Part shown: positions 25,301 through 35,000 of the stretch, in pieces | Position numbering within the stretch: the stretch's first letter is position 1 | Layout: each line of letters opens with the position of its first letter | Source of the DNA: Rhizaria sp. SCN 62-66 | Taxonomy: Eukaryota > Rhizaria, unplaced | Direction: 5' to 3' | NCBI GenBank assembly: GCA_001724265.1 | Contig: MEDY01000002.1 | Span: 185,648-249,647 of the forward strand | DNA: 64,000 bases | The notes under the pieces: generated by a model | Seen by the model: the letters and a program-made list of their open reading frames with translations, nothing else | What the model was told of the DNA's origin: nothing | Database searches by the model: none | Made by a program: the position numbers and the translations under genes

Positions 25301-25585
25301 GGCGACTGCGGGAGTGGACTGTGTGCGGAGAGACAGCGCAGCCGACTGGTCTGCGGTAGGGGCTGAGTCATGTGAGTAAAAGAGGTAGATTGTGGCGAGC
25401 GGGCCGAGGTTGCCGGTCAGCTTCTGCTCCTGTGTGTAAGCGGTTATCTCGACACTCGTTCTCACGTCGAACAGACGGGGTGGCGCGGACAAAACGGCGG
25501 CGTGGGCGCAAAACGCCTCGTCCTCGAACTGCGCGCGCACGGTCTGCGCGGTGGCGCTACTATATAATGGCACACCGGGGTCCAT
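19370..25585 (-). CDS. Large ASH (MSP/PapD-like) domain protein, probably ciliary or centrosomal
   Basis: A single frame from ATG 25585 (MDPGVPLYSS, good Kozak context) to TGA 19370-19372 gives 2,071 residues. Near residues 116-150 a segment MSFTQWDNFCTDFALSP... followed by LTYPAFLALLARAA resembles the EF-hand-like helical pair seen in several flagellar proteins. Around residues 600-770 are two beta-rich stretches with the pattern of ASH/HYDIN-type immunoglobulin folds: PFVDLGLCELRVTLP, then a VTNTGAALLGLTVSA segment and a later GAYLGHLTLTLSTP strand. A further strand (RIPVFVEIAYLTP) lies near residue 1060. The rest is Ala/Ser/Asn/Gly-rich linker. In known families such folds bind microtubule or axonemal partners; this is inferred from fold resemblance only. 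There is no signal peptide or membrane helix. It is divergent from the nucleotide kinase gene. Confidence 0.7.
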   Translation of the reverse strand: MDPGVPLYSSATAQTVRAQFEDEAFCAHAAVLSAPPRLFDVRTSVEITAYTQEQKLTGNLGPLATIYLFYSHDSAPTADQSAALSLRTQSTPAVATSSASVHSAPNANSETESVGMSFTQWDNFCTDFALSPRYLRRADVITLFFQSRNDVAITTTSSTSFAAVAGATNDSFIGPRPLATTPDPNMRLTYPAFLALLARAATTAFPLHNNSHSHNATATATVTLTGDASISSGAGPARAVDSVRRLLPLLLTDDPAALRARLTALLPRVAARAARRAHAHAARAVAPALAAAVAVRATQAPLLTVTNASSTGASGAGAAMTMTATGAGWGANGTATASLKSTTGFLTADGGSSGVTVPLMRPVTAKALMATVDRTAGAVANVEEQLSRQGGGGKLGRPSTATLATGFSLSKSQLQHHQQQQHPPLVNTSATTSRFNSTHRGAGSLDSTALALGLSQPQLAQAQQQSPQKTVNTAANPSNSAEIDDDDDSWEYSVANPHHPSLFTLATSSKRTNAASAGSNAATAPGNGLKVTVGGGGHSDRARRRSAAARALAALALAPAARPVSASAAGGTAASHGAISASVDSEAMRVLEGYTHERLPPTLAPFAGPFVDLGLCELRVTLPPHAPAVALTAELRGRTARGPPFAPSSAAGKKAQRGLINPYPAKYQRNHTHVDSQDNTIAAAIATAADTPGSAAAPALWSDAEHRSQHVLCAGESRRHRAVATVTNTGAALLGLTVSAHALPPLRVRYRAVSLPQGVSTVVEITLATDAGLPAPGAYLGHLTLTLSTPLHGVAPHVAGALAHPANPLLCDSGSSTFGIDLGATANVHNTATTGGRAFAAGARPLSAAHALSPLFAPSTPSGSALHTPSCNGGGGSGGSHGASRPGSAVTRPGTRGSSARARPLSAVSNASTTASAAAENVGMATATTTAPARSAAAAAAAAVAGTGPSVARALFVPGLAATALRVLPADSVLAPDAAAVAANPSAGVHGDDDEGWSPLIFSDAAAATPLTLLNHGSNRNSAGGNKTASGVTVTARALAVAASSANDVLFESIRIPVFVEIAYLTPREHRAATAPAPLPESAAAAVADWRRSALASSLTAAGGTAAAATAAAAGAGGASLALYGIHPPLLAPSYDYANAEAVLESLVQRQVEAADVIPTPRTKEAALALVCARAHGMPAPPLRSPQPPQRNTPAATAGVMGTSPFASTTGLGNTGTIGGTNGRPNNKGFLPTEPATLGYSAVATVSAAGQSAVAGAGPAESSAAAAAVGSGGVCLPPPSVLAVLQRVLAPAGVDAATAVAHAAAERLLRGASARGVTVSNPASLFPAAATTVVNASFQQMEQHERDNGHDFAGFDHDYQQNGHQREALLLGADADSATLAISGLDALFPAQSHPQSRSSSAVASSGSSPQFAPTAYGPTLNTKSPRSLTSLVSPSGFNSSVISTNVNNQSDDPIADAEVAYELKLSRAPSSRSHSPMPLPSSDLSTAPASASGSQSLIVVNNNSSRLLTASSPSVGARSGGSAVRVLTVGANGTLPPRAPEAHFALPNQQPQQGVDSFATDLDSTMLSPNNNGLSSSRCPSRAFGRALPSNSSFAHLSSATGHSNNLSGGTPFSPSRLGFVNVETPSFAPSPAPTGSSASASATASASAVMPASSVAVAAAAAARPLATGLVQGAPCHPASIAGRRGSAAEALSGLFIPAHASFDTYGNGGDGNGDEHGESEQKSAAALGAAAVEADAWSAQGGVRGRRGSLTVADESERDRMDQALALATAAGSAPAAVVRDAGNAGGYSINVGFANDGDRDESDASEPVSPWFDNNGSIVNNNANAYNNGSGNNALSSSSTPRNTRFSAANGGGMTVPRRPWSRSGSNSNLYNSNNSNNNNNNATTAANGAIASGRKWPRPPSIGDRWAHPSSTNTAYSGGNAGIMTVGADDAPVGVPFKWPCVVPAPGAARPLSAAPSGPTVISHNSGTVVAHVCGGAVSPFRRPATAVPRSRASAAATSTVTAMGSAAGVQSAAAATGPVSALAPVSSVDFIGPGVELPPEHTLIVPKRMPPPRPNFGKPTWNGVW

Positions 25586-25690
25586 CGCGGACAAAATAGA
25601 GCAGCGCGCGTGGGCGCGGCAAAGGCGGGAGGCAGAGGCAAGCGTGCTTCTGTGTCACTAGAACGAAACGAGCAAGCGCAGCTTGAGGGA

Positions 25691-25696
25691 TATATA
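25691..25696 (-). promoter_or_regulatory. TATA box of the ASH-like gene
   Basis: TATATA about 106 bases before the ATG at 25585 on the minus strand, with T/A-rich flanks. Confidence 0.55.
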
Positions 25697-26181
25697 ACTC
25701 CTGTATGTATACAATCAAAGGGAAAGGTATTTAGATGTGAGTTGTTTCTGGAATTCAAATTTAATTTCCATTGACGGATATTTCACGCTGATGCACGCCC
25801 GAAACAGGAGACCCACTCAAGTCGAGCTGACCGTTACGGGCTCGGTCCACAGTCGACCAAGGGCCGTCTGCTCACGGTCACCCATGCCTACACTCACGGT
25901 CGCACACCGAAGCCGTCATTAAACGGGTCTTAAGGTAGATCAAGACATCTGCCAAATCGTTTTGTATAAACTTATGCTATATTTCGCTTCTTAATAGCTT
26001 GCTACATTTACTCAACCAGTTCTGCAATGACTCTTACACTGCCAAGGCCGTCTCACAAACTGTTGTAGAGTTAGAGTGCGCTTCTGACTTCCTACACCTT
26101 CCACCGTTCTGCAAGATCACCACAAATAAGTCAATGCTTCGCAGCTAGCACTGCAGACCTGTCATTGCCACCATCTGCACT

Positions 26182-26187
26182 TATATC
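26182..26187 (+). promoter_or_regulatory. TATA-like element of the nucleotide kinase
   Basis: TATATC 92 bases before the ATG at 26274. A short upstream ATG at 26225 in another frame lies in the leader. Confidence 0.4.
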
Positions 26188-26273
26188 ATATTTACAACTC
26201 ACACGACGTCATCGCCACCTCTCTATGCCTTCCTTTTCACTCGCGCCTTAGGTACCCTTCTCCCCCCAGACCG

Positions 26274-27122
26274 ATGCTCCGCACCACGTCTACCCTCGGC
26301 CGCGCCTTCATCCCCAAGTCGGGTCACGCGCGTCTTGCGGGCGTGCGCAACGCTTTCTCCGTGCCCCTGGTCATTTCCGTTATGGGCGGCCCCGGCTCCG
26401 GCAAGGGCACCCAGTGCACGCGTCTCCAGACGTTCCTGGCCGATGACACCCGTCTCCACCCCTGCAAGGCGCGCCTCCCGCGCCGCATCTACCACATCAA
26501 CGTCGGCATGCTGCTCCGCGACGAAGCGCTCAGCAACCCGGACCTGCGTCTCGATGACGGCAAGTCGCTCTCGTCCTGGCTCGCGGACGGCCGCATCGTG
26601 CCGTCCTCCGTCTCCGTCGGCATCATCCAGAAGGAGATCAAGCGCATCACCGCTGAGATCGCCGCCGCCGCCGCCGCCAACGCCGCCGCTCCGCGCTCCC
26701 CCATTACGCCGCCCTACCCGCCCGCAATTCTCCTCGACGGCTTCCCGCGCTCTCTGGAGAACCTCAAGGCGTACGAGGCCGCGATCGGTCCCCTCAACGC
26801 CATGGTGCTCGTCGACGTCGACCCCGCGGTGATGATGGAGCGTGTTGCGCGCCGCTCGCAGTCGGGCCACAAGCGCTCCGACGACGCCATGGCCGCCCAG
26901 CGCACCCGCGTGTTTGAGGCGAACATGGGCAAGATTGAGGCCCGTTTCACCGCGGTTGCCGTGGATAAGATCGTTGAGAATGGTGGCGCCGAGAACATGT
27001 ACGATGCGCGTGCGCTGCGGATGCACCCGATCTGTGTGCATATCGATGGCAATGGCGATGTTGAGGGCGTCCAAGCACAGATGCGCGCCGCTGTCACCAG
27101 CCTCGTTAACGCTGCCTACTAA
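26274..27122 (+). CDS. UMP-CMP/adenylate kinase family nucleoside monophosphate kinase
   Basis: Transfers a phosphate from ATP to a nucleoside monophosphate. The 282-residue frame has the full core: P-loop GGPGSGKGTQ at 38-47, NMP-binding HINVGMLLRDE at 74-84, LLDGFPRSLENL at 153-164, and a short LID with RRSQSGHKRSDD at 193-204 followed by the Arg of the AAQRTRVFE helix. The short LID favours the UMP-CMP/AK1-like short form rather than long bacterial-type adenylate kinase. The 30-residue N terminus (MLRTTSTLGRAFIPKSGHAR) is basic and Ser/Thr-rich without acids, a plausible mitochondrial presequence. An Ala-rich insert at 130-139 lengthens the region between NMP-binding and DGFPR motifs. Nucleotide specificity cannot be set by eye. 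It ends in TAA. Confidence 0.9.
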   Translation: MLRTTSTLGRAFIPKSGHARLAGVRNAFSVPLVISVMGGPGSGKGTQCTRLQTFLADDTRLHPCKARLPRRIYHINVGMLLRDEALSNPDLRLDDGKSLSSWLADGRIVPSSVSVGIIQKEIKRITAEIAAAAAANAAAPRSPITPPYPPAILLDGFPRSLENLKAYEAAIGPLNAMVLVDVDPAVMMERVARRSQSGHKRSDDAMAAQRTRVFEANMGKIEARFTAVAVDKIVENGGAENMYDARALRMHPICVHIDGNGDVEGVQAQMRAAVTSLVNAAY

Positions 27123-27687
27123 AATCAAAATACTGCAACGCAAAGCCAAGTCCGACAAGATCTTAGGCTATGCGAGGTCAGCCAAAATTGCGAGGTCAGC
27201 GAAAATTCAGATGGTGGTTTATATTTAAAGGGTCAACAGTTATTAAAACGACAAAAACAATCAGAAACACACACAACACGGTTATATAATAATCTTACTA
27301 CATAATACTCATGATATTATATGCTAATCACATACAAAAGAAACATTACTTTCTGTTTGCTTAATTCCACAGGGCATCACGAAAGAACAGTAGATGAATG
27401 TATTTGTGGCTACATTAAAAGTTCGCGCCGAATGGCCAGAAAAAGGCACTCAGGCACAGCGATGCTGACAACATGCGTTTGAACAGCGGTTGAGGAAGCG
27501 TCACACGTATCAGCAATGGCACTTAAGCAACATGAAGTGACCGAGGCCACTCGAACGACGATATCTCGTTGTGTCACAACAACGAGACAACCAACTTTCA
27601 TAACAACCACCCAAAACTAAACTGTACACATATCATTGAATTGCGTGATAGAGTCGAAAGTGAGCTTGTGAGAAGTGTCGTTCAAGG
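27123..27687. other. AT-rich convergent 3' spacer
   Basis: Lies between the stops of the nucleotide kinase (+) and dysbindin-like gene (-). It holds an imperfect 18-base tandem repeat at 27172-27207 and no supported gene. Confidence 0.6.
27172..27207. repeat. 18-base tandem repeat, one mismatch
   Basis: GCGAGGTCAGCCAAAATT is followed by GCGAGGTCAGCGAAAATT, 50 bases after the kinase stop. Confidence 0.85.
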
Positions 27688-28566
27688 TCAAGGTAGCTCG
27701 TCATCAGAGCTGTCTCCCTTATCATTCTCCAGCCCCTTTCCAGTGGCAGCAGCATCAGTGCCTTTGTCACCAGCAGACTCAGCGTCGCCATCTGCATGCT
27801 TGCTGACGTCAGCGTAAAACGCGTCAAGACCCTCCTTCGTCGCCTTCACACTAGCCGTCTTATTAGTGTTACCGCTGCTGTGACTAACAGCAGAGACGCT
27901 TGCACTGGAACTGGAGCTGGCGTTGCTCTCCGCAGCAGAGGCGATGCTCTAGCGCAGAATCCCCGGCACCGCGACCGCGGCCGAGCTGGCGGTAATGCTC
28001 CCTGTCGTCGCCGTCTCCTCCGCCGCGGCCGCCGTCGCCCGGAGCGCGTACTGCGCCATCGCATTCTCCACCTGCGCCTGCACTTGCGCCTTGTGCGCGC
28101 GTAACGCGGCATCAACACGGCGCTGGCGGGCAACGGTCACTTCGCGGCGCGTCTCGACGAACTCGGTGTGCAAGCGGCCGCGCTCTTGCAGCAGCGCGTC
28201 GTCGGCGTTGATACGAGCAGCGTGGATGATCGACTCATTGTGCTGCTTGATGGCTAAGTCAAGCGCAATCTCCAGACGAGTGACTTTGTCAATCACACCC
28301 GCGACGGAGGAGGAAATGCGGGAAATCTGCTCCGTCAGCGCGGGTACGCCGTCGAGCTCGCGCTGCAGCGCGGCGTACGAGTCATGAGCGGTTTGAAAGG
28401 GCTCGACCACGTCGCATACGGCGTTCTCAGCAACTTCAGCGCGGCGGGCCAGGACGATCGAGTTTTGGCGGATACCGCGCCAGTTCTCAACCAAGGCGGA
28501 GATCAAAGGCTGGCCAGTTGGTTCCAGGGGAGCGGTGTCTCCAGGGGACGGGGTAGGCGGTGGCAT
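27688..28566 (-). CDS. Dysbindin-like coiled-coil protein with one in-frame TAG
   Basis: The frame from ATG 28566 (MPPPTPSPGD) to TGA 27688-27690 gives 292 residues if TAG at 27951 (residue 206) is sense. Residues 18-175 are heptad-rich and resemble the dysbindin domain. They have the LISALVENWRGI entry helix, then a VPALTEQISRISSSVAGVID segment that aligns in style with the QLPALIADLESMT region of dysbindin. A final helix of the RQRRV...AHKAQVQAQVENAMAQY type comes last. After the TAG a Ser/Ala linker leads to an acidic tail with EGLDAFYADVSK, comparable to the EALDVFL motif of dysbindin. Dysbindin is a subunit of BLOC-1, which sorts cargo to lysosome-related organelles; that role is inferred. 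An earlier in-frame ATG at 28683 abuts the TATA box, so 28566 is preferred. Confidence 0.55.
27949..27951 (-). other. In-frame TAG read as sense (site 6)
   Basis: Residue 206 of the dysbindin-like protein, context Ile-Leu-Arg-TAG-Ser-Ile-Ala. It is followed by 86 codons in the same frame up to TGA, including an acidic tail. Confidence 0.75.
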
Positions 28567-28690
28567 GAGGAAGAAAGCCGGGTTAATCTGGGAGGGCAAG
28601 ACGCGAGCACAAGCAGGTTTGATGAGATTAGTCGAGGCAGAGATCGTCGTAGCGAATACAGTGAAATGCCTATATGAGACCATCTAAAAG

Positions 28691-28698
28691 ATATATAT
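28691..28698 (-). promoter_or_regulatory. TATA box of the dysbindin-like gene
   Basis: ATATATAT about 125 bases before ATG 28566. It lies only 8 bases before the alternative ATG at 28683, which argues that the upstream ATG is not transcribed. Confidence 0.55.
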
Positions 28699-28921
28699 TC
28701 ATCAAATATCATGTCATTCGGACAATGTTAAGGGCGTCGTTGGGCATGGATGTGAGTCTTAACACCAGTCTGTTGAGCCCAGAGAGTAATCCTTTTAGTC
28801 GTTGGCCAGCGCGAGTAAGTGAGAGATGAAGGAGAGTGCTGGTGAGACGAAACAAGCAAATACTCACTCTAATCTCGCAAGATACAAATGCCAAGCTACC
28901 ATTGCAACTTCTCATTACTAT

Positions 28922-28927
28922 TATATA
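28922..28927 (+). promoter_or_regulatory. TATA box of the giant surface protein gene
   Basis: TATATA 122 bases before the ATG at 29044. Confidence 0.55.
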
Positions 28928-29043
28928 TTGCTTTAAATTCCTATTTTTCTCTGCATTATTTCAGGACGGAAACTCGCAAACAAGAGACAATTCCCCGGCC
29001 GGTCAAAAGAGAGCGTTTGAACACCCGCCTTCACGCCACTCCC

Positions 29044-32000
29044 ATGGGGTTCCGGGCCTTCTATTTGGCCCTCTGCTGTGTATTCCTATACGCAGCAAGC
29101 ACAGTGGTACGTATTCTATTCTCAACACCTCTTATGTTTTTCTGCCTGCTTATAAAACGTCTCATTATTGCTATTTTCCACAACCTGCCTGAGTCTCATC
29201 ACCTCCTCCCATCTTCCCTTCTTTTCGACGTGTTGCTCTCGTCTCTTTGCGTGTATTGTGTAGCTCGCGGATGACAATATCCCCGGTCTTATATTCAGTA
29301 CTTCTTCAGTGGTGGCGTGGACATCTGGTGTAACGATCAACGCGACTTGGGCCTGCGGTGGATACTTCTCCAGCTCCGCTGGCGACCGTGTCGTTCTCAC
29401 CATGCCAACAGGCTTCCTTAAGTCCGCTGCTACCACCTCAGGTGATGCTGATGCGATGAACTGCACGGTTACGCGCTTTGGCACCTCGGTTGTGATTCCT
29501 TCGACCATGTACACAACAGGTCTTACTGTCGACGACGGCAAGTTCGCTGTTACTTTGACAACTGCCGAGACTCTCCCCAGTCAATGCTCGCTCGTCTGTC
29601 AGCACGTCACAAACGCTCCGCGTCAGCTTGCGTCCGATTGGGTAGCTCAGCTTACCCACATTATGCCTTCCGAGACTGGAGATATCCTGATCTTTAGCGA
29701 GACCACACCGCTGCCCACTTTCACAACACCGCGCTTTGCCCCCACGATGACCACTGCTGTCAACATCAGTACCGAAGGGCTCCCAGTCACAGCGCGCTCC
29801 TCTGCTCTGCTTTCGCTTCAGATCCCGGAACGTGGCCCGCAGTTGCAGACTGGCCAGTACTTTTCAGTCGAGTTTCCTTCGCTGTGGCCGCAGACCAACT
29901 CGCTCTACACTGACGTGAAGATGACACTCACGATCAACACATTCTCCGTTGTGCTTCCTTCCACGGGCCGCACGAATAACGTCTATATGTTCCTCGTTCC
30001 GAGCTCTGTCGTGACGAACGCAAGTACGAATGTTGCGTTTTTAAACAATAATGGCGCCAGGCTACCAATGCGCATTGACATTGTCGGTTACGCCCGTGCG
30101 CGTACAGTGAGTGAGAAATTGTATCTCTCTGTATCGCGTTATTTCTCTGATGATACTCCCCTGGCGACTGTAAACAGTCTGTTCTGGCTGCCTACGGTGG
30201 TGTACGGCTCGATCTCTACTTTCATGCTGGCCCCTAAGGTTCCTCTCACGGGTTCACACGGCGATCTTACGATCACCATTGTCTACCCGTCAATCGACAT
30301 CAACCAAGGTGAAATCTTTAACCTCATGCTCCCCACAGCGAGCGGTTCACACTGGGAGTTCGTGTCGACACGCACGTGTAGTCTTAACGGTACGGACTCG
30401 CGTACCGCATCGATCACAGCCTCCACGAACGTCATCTCTCTGCTGTCCATCTCCGCCGCTGCCCGCATTGCTAACCTTGCGATTGACGAGTCCGCCACCA
30501 ACACACTCATCATTGTGTGTAAGGACGTCATGTCCCCGCGTGTTCCTGTCGATTCGGCCACAACCGCTACAGCGCGTATCGTCACTGGCTCCGTCACACT
30601 CGCTCTTTCCCCGAGTAACACGATCAGTTTCCCTGCGATCTACAGTGCGACGGTGCTCGGTGGCGATCTCCCCGTTCGCTTTGCGTTTGGGTCCCCGTCC
30701 TCTGCCACACAGTCCTCGCTCACGGTCACCATCACCACGCTTGCGTTCCCGCTTATCGCAGCCGGATCTGCCGTGGAGATCGTGCTTCCCGACCGCTTCA
30801 GCTACGGCAATGACGCTAGCTGCGGACTTAAGGTCAACGGTTCCGACGCCTCTGGCACTCTGCTAACGACGACTACGTCCGCTTTTACCCCGTTTGGTCG
30901 CACGCTGCGTCTCCGCATTCCGAACGCGTGGCCTGACACGCTCGAAGTCCCCATTGTTGTCAGTTGTGCCAAGATCCTGATCGCCACCTATGGCCGCGAC
31001 GCCGCAGATGACGGCACGGTGAGACTGATCTTTTTCGGCAATTCTGTCGCCAGCTCGAGCCCGGTGCAGTACACCGAGTTCCTAGCGTCCGTGCGCACGA
31101 CGGCCTCCGTGCCCGCATTCTCCCCGTCGATTACTATGGGTGACGTCATGCGTGGGATCACGTACCTGCCCGAGACTCCCGCGGCGAGCGCTGTTGTGAC
31201 CATCACAGCTGTCATCTGGCCGCTCATCGACGACAACCCCGGCGTGGAATTTACCGTCGAGTCCAACGCGGCCGTGGAGATCCTCGTCCCTGCCGCGGCC
31301 ATCAATGCCGGCTCCACCACGGGCGGCGCCTCGGCTGCCACGGTCTGCAATATGACTTTGAACATCGTCGACGCTGAGACGTCTTTCTCCAACACCATCG
31401 CCGTCACCACCGAGGCTGAGATTCTATCTAACGTCATTGCACGTTCCCCCACGAAGCAGTTCGCGCGACTCCGCGTGCGCACTGCACGTGAGATGGTGCT
31501 GCCCGCGGACGTCACGCGCCGTGTCGCCACGGTCATCTGCACCAACATCAAGCTCCCCACGCACGGACTCCGCGCCTCGCGTGTCGGTCAGGTGCGGATC
31601 GTGAACACGGCGAATCTTCCCATGACTCAAGCGCTTGACCTGGGTATCCCAACGGTCACTCCGCGCGCTTTATCAGTCGCGCAGATGTTCGCCACCGAGT
31701 CGATGATCACCGGTGCGCTCGGCGCCATGGATATCTCGTTCACGTCCTCCCTCGCTATCTCGGCCACGGACATTGAGGCGCAAGTGATCGACTACTTCAA
31801 CATCGAGATCGAGATGCCCACGGGATTCACCACCGCGACTACCCGCAACATCACCTGCCGCGGCACGTCCTCAGACGCTGTGTGGTACCCGGTCACGCCG
31901 GTCGTTTCCCACCGTGGCGTGCCCATCTTCCGCTACCCCGTTAAGGCCGCGTTCGCCGCCATCAACGTCAACCAGCGCGTGTCGCTTCAGTGCCGTTGGT

Positions 32001-35000
32001 TTGCGCTGCCCCTCACAGCGCAAACGTCGTCGTCATGGCGCCTCTCGCTGCTCGCGTCGCCGGAGAACGACGTCGTCGGCACTCTCCAGGGCACGCTGGG
32101 CGCGATCACCACGCCCGCGACGTCGACCAACTTCGGTGGTGTGAAGCGCGAGCTCGTGTACGCTAAGACTTCCGCCGGCTCTGCACGCCTCACCGTGACG
32201 ATCGACCCCGCGCTGAACCTGGACCGCGAGAAGAACCACGCTGTGCGCGTTTTTCTGCCTAGTACGGCGGGCCTCACCGCGGGCTCTATCATCACGGTCG
32301 ACGGGTCGACGAACCGTACCATCACGTGCACTGTGGCCGACGAGCTCACTCCGACGCAGGCCCCGATCGCCACCACGGTCTCCGTGTCGTACATCACGTC
32401 CGGTGACAACGACGAGATGCTGCTGTTCCCGGAGTCCCGCGTCGCAGTGCTCACGGCCACTCCGCTGGCGTCGCTGACCAGCTCCGCCACGAACCCCCGG
32501 CTCGTACTCGAGTGCCTCGCCATGCCGCTGCCGCCGGTTGACTACGCGCAGACCCGCGACGTGTACGTGGGCGTGCTCAACGCCGAGCAGGCTGTGTCGC
32601 AGATCTCCACCGAGACCGCTGTACTCTCGGCGTTTATCCGCGCCCCAATCGCGACCGATGGCGGCACGTCCTCGTTCCTGCCCGACTCGATCGGCGCCGT
32701 CGGTGCGTACCGTCTCGTGCTTTCTCCGGTCAACACGTTCGCTGGCACATCTGTGCGTGTGCCCGTGCCGCCGGGCACGACGCGCGCGTCCGAGTCAACT
32801 GCGATCACGTGCAAGCTCTTTTCGCGCCTTGCTGGTGCCTCGACGGAGACTCTGGTATCCACCATGACGTGGGCCACGTTTGCGTACCCGTTCGACTACA
32901 TTGCGACGGGCCCGCTCATCCACAATATGTCCGCCGACACCACCGGCATCATCCAGTGCTCAAACCTGCGTGCGCCGACCACTCCCGCCGGCGTGTCCGC
33001 GCTCATGGTCACCACGCACGACGCCACGGGCGCGGTGCTGAACCGCAACTTCAATGTCGTGTTCGCTGGTGTCGGTGCTCGTGACTTGGAGGGCTCACGT
33101 GTTCTGCGCATGAGTCCGTCCTACGTCTCTGTAGCTTCCACGCTACTGTTCACGTTCGAGGCACTTCCTTTCGCGCTCAACATCGACGACTACTTCGTCG
33201 TCGATCTCCCCGATGGCGTGCTTACTACGCGCGCCACGCGCTGCCTCGTCGCCAACGTGCAGGCCAAGAGCTTCGCGATTCTCGACCCTCTGACTGACGG
33301 CGGACTGCGCCGGATCCAGGTTAACGTCGCGTCCACGGTTCAGGTGCTTGCGTCGCGCAAGGAGCTGACTGTAAGCTGCGTGTTCATGACCAACCCATCG
33401 GTTGCGATGTCGTCTGTGTCGACGTACAACATGCAGCTCTACTCGAGCGCCAGTGTGCTCCGTGCAGTGTCCCAGTCCATCACGTTCCAGGGCGTTCTCT
33501 CCCCTCGTCTCGGTGCTGGTTCGATCACGGCCAAGTACTCGATGCCCTACTCGTACCAGTCGACCACGATCTCCGTCGGTATGTCCCCTCTGCCCGTCGA
33601 CCTTACCACCTCTGACAAGCTTGTACTTTCGTTCCCCTCGGAGTACGAGACGGCCTCGCTGTTTAATGCCGCATGCTTTCTCAACCGCACGCTGACGTCC
33701 GGTACGTACACGCTCACTTCAACGTCGTTTACGCTCTCGTCGGTCATCACAAGCGGTGTGATGACCTACGACCTCACAGTGAAGCCTGCCAACACTGTGG
33801 CTGCGATCGACGCCTCCGCCGGCACGGTCACGCTTGTGTGCAATGAGATGCGCACCCCGAGGACCGCCATCGCGAGTACCGCGGCCACACTCTCGCTCTA
33901 CAAGGGCACCAACACCGTTGCGACGTACATGAACAACGAAGTCGTGCTGCCCGCGATCGGCTACACCGAACTTGCCACAGACTACGGACTGTTTGTGCCC
34001 AGCAACGGCCGCGTCGCTGGCACGAGCACGCGCGAGCTTGTGCTGACGATCAAGCCGCTGCCACTGATGCTGCAAAGGTACTACGGTCTCGAGCTCGTCA
34101 TCCCCGTCGGCGGCTGGGTGTTTGACTCTGACACCAGCGGCAACCGTGTCGAACCGTCCTGCTCGTATCAGGTCCAGACCGGTGTTAACGGCACGCTTAT
34201 CAGCATGGCTGCACACACTGAGGTCGTTGCGACGTCGTCTTCGCTCACGATTCGCGCCGTGCTTACGCTGCAGGACATTGCGAACAAAAACAACACTCTT
34301 GTTAAGCTTGCTTGCTCTCCCATCGACGTGCCCGCGACCCCGATCGCGGCTATCAACAACATCGTTGCCATCGGTCTTGCGCCGCGCAACGAGGCCGCCA
34401 ACTCGCTGAGCGACGACTTCATCTACTTCATGCGTCAGTCTTCGATCGGCATGCCTGCGATTCTCTCCGCCACCCAGGCGACGCAGATCAAGACCTACGT
34501 GCGCCACAGTATCACCATCGCCGGACTCGCCGCGCCACTAACCGCCGACAAACTTAAGTCAGCTGCCAGCGCCTTCTCGTCACAGGTTGTCGCGTCCGGT
34601 TCGCTCGCCGACGTCGGCGTTGTAGTCACGCATCAGTACGCTGTGGAGACTTCCGCCAGCACGCTCTCGGTCGCCACGGGTCAGCCGCTGCCGACCCTCC
34701 GCGGCGCTGCGGCTATCGGCGCCGCTGTCGCCAGCACCAAGAGCAAGTGGGGCGTTATGGCTGATCCTGATGAGCAGACCGCTTTGGCTGCGCTTGTCAA
34801 CGCCGACGCCACCGCCACTGCCTACGGCGCGCGCGCGAGCAATGGTGATTTCGCGACGACTGCTCTGCCGTTGCCAGGCCCGGGTGGTGTCGCTCGGACG
34901 GGCCCCGGCCTGCGTGCGACCACGAGGACCTATGCCAGCACACTGTACTTCCAGGTTAGCATGCCGGCGACCTTCACGGACGGCATCACCTCGTTCATCG

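Larger units (their letters stand above)
25586..26273. other. Divergent promoter region between ASH-like gene and nucleotide kinase
   Basis: A 688-base spacer with a TATA-like box near each gene. A slightly GC-richer stretch near 25790-25925 has no convincing open frame or RNA signature. Confidence 0.6.
28567..29043. other. Divergent promoter region, dysbindin-like gene and giant surface gene
   Basis: A 477-base spacer with one TATA box facing each gene, each about 120-130 bases from its start codon. Confidence 0.6.
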
